DNA of 33,025 nucleotides, taken from Halarsenatibacter silvermanii (GTDB taxonomy: Bacteria > Bacillota > Halanaerobiia > Halanaerobiales > Halarsenatibacteraceae). Positions 1 through 5,569 of this stretch are shown one piece after another. The translations under genes were made by a program, and so were the position numbers. Where the stretch lies: the NCBI RefSeq assembly GCF_900103135.1, contig NZ_FNGO01000027.1:1-33025 (forward strand), in the 5' to 3' direction. Position 1 is the stretch's first letter. Each line of letters opens with the position of its first letter. The notes under the pieces were generated by a model that was given only the letters and a program-made list of their open reading frames with translations, had not been told where the DNA came from and did no database searches.

Positions 1-120
1 TCCCGGCTCATCCGGGAGATATCATGCGTAATAAGGTAATAAGAAGGTTGATAGGTGGTGATTTATAGGACTGACATAGGATTGGGTTTTGTTGAAAATA
101 TTATAAAGAGTGATAACCTC

Positions 121-340
121 AATAGGGACGAGCAGTTTATGCTGCTGCTCCCTTTGGGGCTAAAACCGAGATGACGTTGGAGCAAGAAATAGCACTGCCC
201 TCGCGAGGGCACTTCCTGAGCCCACGCTCGGCTCACCACCTCCCTGTGGCTCGATTCTATTTCTGGCCTATTATTCAAGCATAAACCCTTCCCCACAGCT
301 AAGATGCACCAGCACAGTCCAGCCCGCCCACTCTCCCGCG
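121..340. repeat. Hairpin-rich repeat element, copy 1
   Basis: Non-coding element of about 215 bp, repeated at 4053-4268. The best-conserved block, 185-253, matches 4119-4187 at 67 of 69 positions by eye. Within it are a perfect 14-base palindrome (GCCCTCGCGAGGGC), a GAGC...GCTC hairpin and a CCAC...GTGG hairpin, enclosed by AGAAATAG (185-192) pairing with CTATTTCT. Further conserved blocks lie at 132-150 (GCAGTTTATGCTGC...) and around 299-320 (TAAGATGCA.CAGCACAGTCC); these can pair imperfectly and close the structure. Open frames across it are by-products of base composition. It may be a structured RNA, a small non-autonomous mobile element, or both. Confidence 0.75.
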
Positions 341-342
341 CT

Positions 343-450
343 TTACCAGGGCTTAAAGATAATCCCCCGATCCCGCAATAGCTGCTTTATCCTATAGGCG
401 GATTCCTGCTCACTCTCCAGATCGACCCACCACAAATAAAAATCCCGGAT
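343..450 (-). pseudogene. Possible C-terminal gene remnant (FYLWWVDLE...IIFKPW)
   Basis: Reading the minus strand from a TAA at 451-453 gives about 35 sense codons ending in IIFKPW and a stop. The tryptophan-rich FYLWWVDLESE stretch followed by a basic/aliphatic tail looks like real protein rather than noise, but there is no start codon or ribosome site, and its first codons lie inside the 438-472 hairpin. I do not recognise the family. It is either a decayed gene end or a chance frame. Confidence 0.25.
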
Positions 451-472
451 TTACCGCTCACCCGGGATTTTT
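438..472. terminator. Bidirectional Rho-independent terminator
   Basis: An 11-bp perfect stem (438-448 with 462-472, AAAAATCCCGG/CCGGGATTTTT) has a 13-nt loop and A and T tracts on either side, so it can end transcripts from either direction. It sits about 75 bp past the end of the small minus-strand operon (stop at 546) and most likely ends it. Confidence 0.75.
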
Positions 473-545
473 CACTCCTGTATTTGCCGCCGCTTTTATG
501 ATCAACATTACAATCATCGACTGCATTCTCCCCACAAACCTCTCC

Positions 546-839
546 TCAGACAACCCCCTCCAGATAATCCCCGGCTTCGTCCAGACATTCATTTATATCT
601 TCACCGCAGGATTCGGGCTCATGAGGGCAGTCAACACAGAAAAAACGGTGCGTATGACTGGAGACGTTTTCAATCCCCAGAGCCTGACAGATCTCATTCT
701 TCTTGCCGAGCCGGCGCCGAAAAGTAATATAATGAGGAATGCTTTTGTCATCCGCCAGCTCCTCACAGGTAGGAGGCCTGCCCAGCTCCATCGTCTTTTC
801 ATAAAAGCAGTCGTAAAGGAACTCATCTTCGAATACCAT
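546..839 (-). CDS. Small protein with homing-endonuclease-associated repeat and Cys cluster
   Basis: A 97-residue acidic protein. Residues about 18-55 (ELGRPPTCEELADD..., then TFRRRLGKKNEICQALGI) match the pattern of the HNH-repeat domain often attached to homing endonucleases: an LGR-P-T-E-F/L opening and an R-R-x-G-x-W/N-x-A-L-x-x-x-G-I end. A later segment, FFCVDCPHEPESC, could bind zinc. No nuclease catalytic motif is present, so it may be a stand-alone DNA-binding module. The ATG at 839 follows GGAGATGTAGGAT and starts 3 nt past the stop of the 843-1076 gene, so the two are very likely translationally coupled. Substrate and role are unknown. Confidence 0.6.
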   Translation of the reverse strand: MVFEDEFLYDCFYEKTMELGRPPTCEELADDKSIPHYITFRRRLGKKNEICQALGIENVSSHTHRFFCVDCPHEPESCGEDINECLDEAGDYLEGVV

Positions 840-842
840 ATC

Positions 843-1076
843 CTACATCTCCTCTCCCTGTAAAATTTCTGAAGGATCGACTATAATAATATCGTCCTTT
901 TCCGACCACTTTCTCCCCGTGATGGTGACGGTCAGATCCAGCCCGGCAAAATCGAGCTCGACCTCCTGTTCGGACTGATAGTTATCGATGGAGTGATCGG
1001 TGATATTGCCGCCAAAGACTGCCTCCTCCTGATTTTCACCGGCAGGGCCTTCCAGATTAATGTTTTCGTCCAGCAT
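843..1076 (-). CDS. Small acidic protein of unknown function
   Basis: A 77-residue protein rich in Asp and Glu, beginning MLDENINLEGPAG. I chose the ATG at 1076 because GGAGGAGG lies just upstream (about 1082-1089); the open frame runs on to 1229 but lacks a ribosome site there, and that extension contains a good promoter. The middle (ELDFAGLDLTVTITGRKW) looks like alternating beta strands. No family recognised. It is the first gene of a two-gene operon with the HNH-repeat protein, suggesting they work together, and lies next to the divergently controlled XRE gene. Confidence 0.55.
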   Translation of the reverse strand: MLDENINLEGPAGENQEEAVFGGNITDHSIDNYQSEQEVELDFAGLDLTVTITGRKWSEKDDIIIVDPSEILQGEEM

Positions 1077-1112
1077 TTTTTTCACCTCCTCCAAATTTCT
1101 CAAGCTGGACCC

Positions 1113-1141
1113 ATCATACCGCATAATCGCCGGGCTGTAAA
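1113..1141 (-). promoter_or_regulatory. Sigma-A-type promoter for the 843-1076/546-839 operon
   Basis: On the minus strand, TTTACA (1136-1141), a 17-bp spacer and TATGAT (1113-1118) form a good promoter. Transcription would begin near 1106, about 30 bp before the start codon at 1076. It lies between the XRE gene and the operon, so the small proteins have their own promoter. Confidence 0.6.
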
Positions 1142-1210
1142 GGCTTTTGACCCTACCTGCAGGAAATCTGTCAAATCTGAGAGCTGAACTGTCAGAAATT
1201 AAAGGAAAGT

Positions 1211-1462
1211 TTACTGCCGGTTCAGACAATTTTTAATGCCTTTTACCATTATGTGATAGGGACATTCGAATATTTTCGTTATAATCTCTATATCGGACTG
1301 GGTGAACTGCGATTTGCCGTTTTCCTTACGGCAGTAGCTGCTTTCTGACATGTAAAGTTTTTCAGCCATCTCTTTCTGGCTTAAGTTGTAAATTTTTCTG
1401 AGCGATTTTAGGCTGGCCAGAAAGTTGTCGGTGTTTTTGTCGCCGTTCTCATTTTGAGACAT
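1211..1462 (-). CDS. XRE-family helix-turn-helix transcriptional regulator
   Basis: An 83-residue protein that is almost entirely one HTH_3/XRE domain (residues about 16-75). The opening LKSLRKIYNLSQKEMAEKL and the recognition region MSESSYCRKENGKSQF are typical of lambda Cro/CI-like repressors, and there is no effector domain. Such proteins bind operators near their own promoter as dimers. The ATG at 1462 follows AAGGAGGGGAG. Its promoter region holds two near-identical 15-bp direct repeats, fitting autoregulation. Together with the neighbouring small acidic operon it resembles the control module of a small mobile or antitoxin-like island, although no toxin is recognised. Confidence 0.85.
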   Translation of the reverse strand: MSQNENGDKNTDNFLASLKSLRKIYNLSQKEMAEKLYMSESSYCRKENGKSQFTQSDIEIITKIFECPYHIMVKGIKNCLNRQ

Positions 1463-1480
1463 AATCTCCCCTCCTTTCCA

Positions 1481-1544
1481 TAAAGATAAATTATTTACCT
1501 GAACATTGTACTATATTTTATAATATTTGTAAAGAGAAATTATT
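1481..1544. promoter_or_regulatory. Promoter of the XRE gene with paired operator-like repeats
   Basis: Minus-strand promoter: TTTACA (1528-1533), 17-bp spacer, TACAAT (1505-1510). The sequence TAAAGA(T/G)AAATTATT occurs at 1481-1495 and 1530-1544, same orientation, 49 bp apart and differing at one base. One copy overlaps the -35 box and the other lies past the start point next to the ribosome site. That layout suits an autorepressor bound at two sites, though binding by the adjacent XRE protein is inferred. Confidence 0.6.
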
Positions 1545-1685
1545 AACTTGTTTCAAAATTAATGCAAAAAGGAGGGTAAACTGCTGGTAAAAATGGCCTG
1601 CGGTCTGAAGCCGGAGAATAAAGTTAAAACTTAGCCTCTCAGTTCAAAGCCTGTCTTAATTTGACTTCAAAACAAACTCCGAACA

Positions 1686-1733
1686 GTCGGTGTTTTCTCT
1701 AATAATTCTTCCCTGTCGGTTATTTATCTAATA
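1686..1733. repeat. Downstream pair of 19-bp GTCGGT...ATCTAATA repeats
   Basis: Two same-orientation motifs, 1686-1704 (GTCGGTGTTTTCTCTAATA) and 1715-1733 (GTCGGTTATTTATCTAATA), with starts 29 bp apart. The second is identical over all 19 bases to the motif at 3808-3826 and overlaps the last codons and stop of the SatD-family gene. The sequence between motifs differs from that of the upstream pair, so only motif and spacing are kept. Confidence 0.75.
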
Positions 1734-2979
1734 TTTCTGCCAGCCTGTTTACCACATATTTATATTCCTTCCAGCCGGCACTCTGCAAATGTTCAACTAC
1801 TGTTGACCGGGAGGAAAGGTTCATTTCTCTTTTTATCTCCTCCTGAGTTAACCCTTTCTGTTTAAATTTCACTGACCTATATTGTTTCTCAGTCCAGTTT
1901 TTGACGTATTCCAGCAATAGAGCCAGGATCAAGGAATAGACCTCATTTAAATCACCGGCAAATAATTTAATATTAACAGGCAGCTGCCGGGAAAAACAAC
2001 TGCCTACTGTCTCTCTGGCTCTATGAAAGGCATTTCCGTCCATACCGATCGCTTTATCATTAATCCGGGTGGTTATATCCCCGGCTCCCACTCCTAAATA
2101 GAGATTATCGATTTTAAAGTTTAATTCTACCAGCAGATAAATAAAATCCTCAAAAGATTCTAAGTCCTGATAAACAAGCCCCTGGAATTCCTGATAATCA
2201 TTATTTTCCGCAGATAGGGAAGTGCTTATAAACTCAGATCTTATAATATCATCATACTCCTGGTTGATATAATTTAATAAATTAGTTATTTTACCTTCCT
2301 CAGCAGCTTTTAATAACCAGGCTCCAATTAATGCTATATAATCACCCTGATAGCGCTCGGTGGTTTCTGTAAATGAATAGCGGGAAATATCCTTATATAA
2401 TTCATATACCTTTGATAATAAGCGCCAGTTTATGCGGTTTAAAGATTGACTTATACTGGACTGGGATGTATCCAGGGTCTCGGCTATTTTCTTCTGGGTT
2501 TCTCCCCTCACCAGCTGATAAACTATATATTGCTGACGGTTATTTAAATTACTCAAAATTCTAAAATATAGGTGTAGGGTCAAACTAATTATATTGAAAA
2601 ATATACTTTCCTGCTCCTCAGCAAGGTAGTGTACTTTAAATTTATTTTTTTTGGCAGTTTCAACCGCCTTCAGGGCATTTTTATAACCCTGCCCTTTTTT
2701 ATTACTCTTACTTTCTCCATAACCTATCCCGTATCTTATAGCAATTTCAGAAAACTGGATATCAATATACTGCAGCAAATCCAGTATTACCTCATGTCCG
2801 CTTAATACTCCAAAAAACTCATCACCGAGAGTGAGTTCAAAAGGGGTCACAAGCTGATCTTGATATTTTCTATTAACATCACTTATGACAGATTTTACTT
2901 TTTGTTGGGCTTCTTCTCTATTATTAATTTTTTTAGAATTTATTATATCTCCGATAATAACTATATTCTTGTTTTGCAA
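1720..2979 (-). CDS. SatD-family protein, internally duplicated with two HTH segments
   Basis: About 419 residues, roughly twice the usual length of SatD-family proteins. The N-terminal half has IVIIGDIINSKKI, then TLGDEFFG and IRYGIGYGE...G.GYKNALKAVETAKK. The second half repeats the pattern with LYLGVGAGDITT...GMDGNAFHRARETV and LFAGD. Each half ends in a helix-turn-helix: KKIAETLDTSQSSISQSLNR near residue 180-200 and TQEEIKREMNLSSRSTVVEHL near 380-400. The likely start is the TTG at 2979, behind GGGGTGG; a longer frame to 3060 would overlap the upstream gene. It follows the DUF3307 gene by 16 bp, a pairing known for SatD. Biochemical function of SatD is unsettled; the two HTH units and paired flanking motifs suggest it binds DNA at its own locus. 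Confidence 0.75.
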   Translation of the reverse strand: MQNKNIVIIGDIINSKKINNREEAQQKVKSVISDVNRKYQDQLVTPFELTLGDEFFGVLSGHEVILDLLQYIDIQFSEIAIRYGIGYGESKSNKKGQGYKNALKAVETAKKNKFKVHYLAEEQESIFFNIISLTLHLYFRILSNLNNRQQYIVYQLVRGETQKKIAETLDTSQSSISQSLNRINWRLLSKVYELYKDISRYSFTETTERYQGDYIALIGAWLLKAAEEGKITNLLNYINQEYDDIIRSEFISTSLSAENNDYQEFQGLVYQDLESFEDFIYLLVELNFKIDNLYLGVGAGDITTRINDKAIGMDGNAFHRARETVGSCFSRQLPVNIKLFAGDLNEVYSLILALLLEYVKNWTEKQYRSVKFKQKGLTQEEIKREMNLSSRSTVVEHLQSAGWKEYKYVVNRLAEILDK

Positions 2980-2995
2980 AATGACCACCCCAATT

Positions 2996-3766
2996 CTACC
3001 ACAGATAGTAAAATACTTTAAGCAGGCTGGCGGAGGAAATGGCCATAAAAATACTGACAAAGGAGCCGATTAGATAATACTCCACAAATGCCTCACCCAC
3101 ATTACCTGTTTCTATTTCTTTAAATCTAATCAATGATTTAGCGGTAAATAAGAGTCCTATCAGGGAATAATACCCTAAAATAATAAAAAGTATTATCAAA
3201 AGCCTTTCTAGATTTCCTATTGCTTTACCTCTGTCACCTTCACTGCTTATATCACTTTTATATTTCTTTAGAGTTTTTCTCACAACAAAAGTGCTGCCCT
3301 GGAAATTAAAAATAATAACCGCAGCTGCTATAGCAAGAAATCCTATTCTCTGTATATCAAGCAATGTCAGCCCTTCATAGGTTCTTTGCAGTTCAGTAAA
3401 GAAAGCTAAAATATGTTGATTTATCTGCGGGTCAAACCAGGGAATAACAGCAATAATCAATAATATATGCAGCAATTGATCGGATAGAAATAATTCTAAT
3501 TCAAAGTCTTTGCCATATTTTCTCGACAAATATATTTTAGAATAATCAATAAGACCATGGATAACGGAAATTATTATGAGCACTGATAACAAATTTAGGC
3601 TAAAATAATGGATGGTTAATATCAATGATGTTAGAAAAACTATTAAAGTATGTTTTATCAGGTCTAAAATGTTCATCTGCTTATTTTGACTCAATTTATT
3701 GGTTTGCAATACAAAGTCAGCCAGTACATGGGCCAAAATCAGAAAGGGGTAGATCATAATATTCAT
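2996..3766 (-). CDS. DUF3307 integral membrane protein
   Basis: A 256-residue membrane protein beginning MNIMIYPFLILAHVLADFVLQ. The HVLADFVLQ, HGLIDYSK and SDQLLH motifs, with His/Asp pairs in or near membrane helices, are the marks of DUF3307. About six to seven hydrophobic segments can be seen. The family has no settled function but is repeatedly found beside SatD, as here. The ATG at 3766 follows AAAGGATG. It is the first gene of the two-gene operon, transcribed from the promoter at 3844-3872, with the 19-bp repeat pair lying in the leader. Confidence 0.8.
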   Translation of the reverse strand: MNIMIYPFLILAHVLADFVLQTNKLSQNKQMNILDLIKHTLIVFLTSLILTIHYFSLNLLSVLIIISVIHGLIDYSKIYLSRKYGKDFELELFLSDQLLHILLIIAVIPWFDPQINQHILAFFTELQRTYEGLTLLDIQRIGFLAIAAAVIIFNFQGSTFVVRKTLKKYKSDISSEGDRGKAIGNLERLLIILFIILGYYSLIGLLFTAKSLIRFKEIETGNVGEAFVEYYLIGSFVSIFMAISSASLLKVFYYLW

Positions 3767-3778
3767 CCTTTCGTATAT

Positions 3779-3826
3779 GTCGGTTTATTATCTAATATTT
3801 ATTCAAAGTCGGTTATTTATCTAATA
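3779..3826. repeat. Upstream pair of 19-bp GTCGGT...ATCTAATA repeats
   Basis: Motifs at 3779-3797 (GTCGGTTTATTATCTAATA) and 3808-3826 (GTCGGTTATTTATCTAATA), same orientation, starts 29 bp apart, exactly the spacing of the pair at 1686-1733. They lie between the promoter and the DUF3307 start codon, where a bound protein would block transcription. They are candidate operators for the double-HTH SatD protein. Confidence 0.75.
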
Positions 3827-3843
3827 AATATTGGTGTAGATTA

Positions 3844-3872
3844 ATTATAGCAAATTAAAGGGAGTTTTTAAA
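3844..3872 (-). promoter_or_regulatory. Promoter of the DUF3307-satD operon
   Basis: Minus-strand extended -10 TGCTATAAT (TATAAT at 3844-3849), a 17-bp spacer and a weak -35 TTTAAA (3867-3872). The predicted start near 3836 lies just before the first 19-bp repeat. Confidence 0.55.
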
Positions 3873-3920
3873 TCGCTTTTGCCTGCATAATCTTATATGT
3901 TGATATAGATATACGAAAAT

Positions 3921-3950
3921 CGCAGTCGGGTTCATTGACTGCGGTTTTTT
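3921..3950. terminator. Terminator-like hairpin
   Basis: Perfect 7-bp stem CGCAGTC/GACTGCG (3921-3927 with 3937-3943) extended by A/T pairs and followed on the plus strand by GTTTTTT. No plus-strand gene precedes it. On the minus strand it would stop readthrough from the right before the satD promoter, although its U tract there is weaker. Confidence 0.55.
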
Positions 3951-4052
3951 AGCTGGATATATGATTTGGAAAAATTAAGCGGGGAGGTTGACAGGCTTTA
4001 ATTGAGCAGGGAATATTTAAAAATGATGGTTAAGTTCAAATCCTAAGTTCAA

Positions 4053-4268
4053 GTCCGGGAGCGGGCAGTTTATGCTGCTGCTCGAGTTGTTTTGCCGGGC
4101 TTAGGTGGCTTTAGGGCCAGAAATAGCACTGCCCTCGCGAGGGCACCTCCTGAGCCCGCGCTCGGCTCACCACCTCCCTGTGGCTCGGTGCTTTTTCTGG
4201 CCTATTATTCAGGCTTAAAGATTCAAAACAACTAAGATGCATCAGCACAGTCCTGCCCGCTCCCGGCT
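4053..4268. repeat. Hairpin-rich repeat element, copy 2
   Basis: Same element as at 121-340. Here the closing stem is perfect: 4055-4068 (CCGGGAGCGGGCAG) pairs with 4253-4266. A second helix, GGCCAGAAATAGCAC (from 4115) with GTGCTTTTTCTGGCC (to 4202), closes around a core of three hairpins: GCCCTCGCGAGGGC, GAGCCCGCGCTC and CCAC...GTGG. Both helices are better paired than in copy 1, while the core is nearly identical. It carries no protein-like frame. Confidence 0.8.
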
Positions 4269-4322
4269 TTAAATTTCTCTCTTACTCATTGGGTTCTATT
4301 TAATGCTAAAGCCATTTCCTGG

Positions 4323-4525
4323 CTATTTGTTCAGGGCCTGTTTTAATTTATCCACGACGTATTCGATCTCTTCATCTTTCAGGTTGTTATAGAAGGGCAG
4401 GGCCAGGCTTTCACCGGCTACCTGTTCGGTCACAGGGTAATCGCCTTCTTTATAGCCGAATTTCTTGCGGTAGAAAGGCTGCAGGTGTATGGGTGTGAAG
4501 TAGGGTTTACATCCTATACTATCCC
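4323..4525 (-). pseudogene. C-terminal fragment of a DegT/DnrJ-type sugar aminotransferase
   Basis: The minus strand encodes about 67 residues: GCKPYFTPIHLQPFYRKKFG, then a region with VAGESLALPFYNNLKDEEI and an LKQALNK end. This is the end of a PLP-dependent sugar aminotransferase (DegT/DnrJ/EryC1/StrS, PglE/PseC-like); the PYFTPIHLQPFY and LPFYNNL motifs are characteristic. The catalytic N-terminal 300 or so residues, including the PLP lysine, are missing. The break near 4525 lies about 65 bp from the end of the tyrosine recombinase gene, so recombination probably truncated it. A second, more decayed copy of the same region is at 6550-6705. Confidence 0.8.
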
Positions 4526-4591
4526 ATCATTTGCCAGCTGGACGGTAAAATATTGTAGTTTTTCCCTTTATTATGTTCTGAATAAAAAAAG

Positions 4592-5143
4592 TTAAAGGTA
4601 AAAATCCTGCAAAGATTTATCTTTAACATCCTGGTTTATTCCAATATAAACTAAAGTGACAGAAGGAGAAGAATGATTGAAAATATCCTGGAGCAAAGCA
4701 ACATCCTTATATTTCTGATAATGATGATATCCAAATGTCTTCCTTAGTGAATGACAGCCAAAATTTTCTATATCAAGATCTATATTGTCTGCAGCTTTAT
4801 TTAAAATTCTGTAAACCTGTGACCTGGAGAGCGGTTTGTTATTGCCATTTCTTGATTGGAAAAGATGTTCTTCCTCCTTCATGTTCTTTATATACATATC
4901 AATATCTTCCCGCAAATTTAGATTAATGAAAAACTTTTTAGATTTTCCTGTCTTCCCCTCAGAAATGTATATATGGGTTTTATTTTTGACATCTTCTACC
5001 TTCAGTTTAAGCATATCTGAGATTCTAAGTCCGGTGTTGATTCCAACAACAAAAAGCAGATAATTTCTATAATTTTGGCCCATAAACTCTTTCTTTAATT
5101 CCTTGATTTTATCTACGTCCCTAATAGGCTCTACTATATTTAC
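4592..5143 (-). CDS. Short tyrosine recombinase (phage integrase family)
   Basis: Catalytic-domain-only recombinase. GINTGLRISDML carries the first catalytic Arg, HSLRKTFGYH the His-x-x-Arg pair, FNHSSPSVTLVYIGI the last His and the nucleophilic Tyr. Proteins of about 180 residues of this type lack the N-terminal arm-binding domain. The first ATG is at 5083, but a perfect AGGAGG (5152-5157) sits 8 nt before an in-frame GTA at 5143, giving (V)NIVEPIRDVDKIKELKKE, which looks like the natural N-terminus of the family. GTA is not a normal start codon; an ATA two codons on is the nearest listed alternative. The gene may be start-crippled. It lies between two element scars and next to a truncated gene. 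Confidence 0.8.
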   Translation of the reverse strand, partial: VNIVEPIRDVDKIKELKKEFMGQNYRNYLLFVVGINTGLRISDMLKLKVEDVKNKTHIYISEGKTGKSKKFFINLNLREDIDMYIKNMKEEEHLFQSRNGNNKPLSRSQVYRILNKAADNIDLDIENFGCHSLRKTFGYHHYQKYKDVALLQDIFNHSSPSVTLVYIGINQDVKDKSLQDFYL

Positions 5144-5351
5144 AGAAGTTTCCTCCTAACCCATTTTCTTTATTATAATATATTTAATTCAGTAAATCAA
5201 AATAATATGATGGGCTGAGGAGTAATTAATTAGGTGATGAAATTAATGTAATTGCTATTAAATCAAAAGCCTAAAGAAATTTTATCAGTTCACCAGAGTC
5301 ATTATTGTGTTGAGTTAAGGCTAAAATTTTTGCTGTAAAGAAATAGAAAAG

Positions 5352-5371
5352 CTCCCCACTATGATGGGGAG
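5352..5371 (-). terminator. Rho-independent terminator ending the glycan operon
   Basis: Stem CTCCCCA/TGGGGAG (5352-5358 with 5365-5371) followed on the minus strand by CTTTTCTATTTCTTT. It lies 39 bp past the stop of the 48-residue gene and marks the end of the minus-strand polysaccharide cluster. Confidence 0.75.
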
Positions 5372-5409
5372 TGATAAAAATAGTTCTGCAAAAAACTTTA
5401 TTGGTCTTT

Positions 5410-5556
5410 TTATTCGCCTTTTTTCTTATAAACTTCAGCCAGCATTTTTTCTGCTTCTTCCTTAGAAATGTAATCTCCAGCTGCCCGATAGTCAACCTGC
5501 TTTTTCTTTACTTTTCTTTTCCATTCTTCTTCTGAAATCAACTTTTTCTCACTCAT
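5410..5556 (-). CDS. 48-residue charged protein of unknown function
   Basis: The sequence MSEKKLISEEEWKRKVKKK, then QVDYRAAGDYISKEEAEKML and a KKKGE end, is highly charged and predicted helical. The ATG at 5556 has AAGGAGA about 9 nt upstream and begins 13 nt after the epimerase stop, so it is co-transcribed as the last gene before the terminator at 5352-5371. A 74-codon frame overlapping it lacks a ribosome site and protein-like composition. I do not recognise the family. The position suggests an accessory or regulatory role in sugar-nucleotide metabolism, but this is only inference. Confidence 0.65.
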   Translation of the reverse strand: MSEKKLISEEEWKRKVKKKQVDYRAAGDYISKEEAEKMLAEVYKKKGE

Positions 5557-5569
5557 TATTTGATTCTCC

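Noticed and set aside
63-296. Minus-strand open frame of 77 codons
   Set aside because: It crosses the hairpin repeat element, lacks a ribosome site, and is not kept in the second copy of the repeat.
498-863. Plus-strand open frame of 121 codons
   Set aside because: It runs opposite to the HNH-repeat protein gene (546-839), which has a ribosome site, domain match and operon context. The plus frame has none of these.
121-4268. CRISPR array
   Set aside because: The repeats are few, long and irregularly spaced; no short regular repeat-spacer unit or cas gene was found anywhere in the window.
5271-5495. Minus-strand frame of 74 codons over the 48-residue gene
   Set aside because: It runs through the terminator hairpin and has no ribosome site, whereas the overlapping frame at 5410-5556 has both a good site and regular charged composition.
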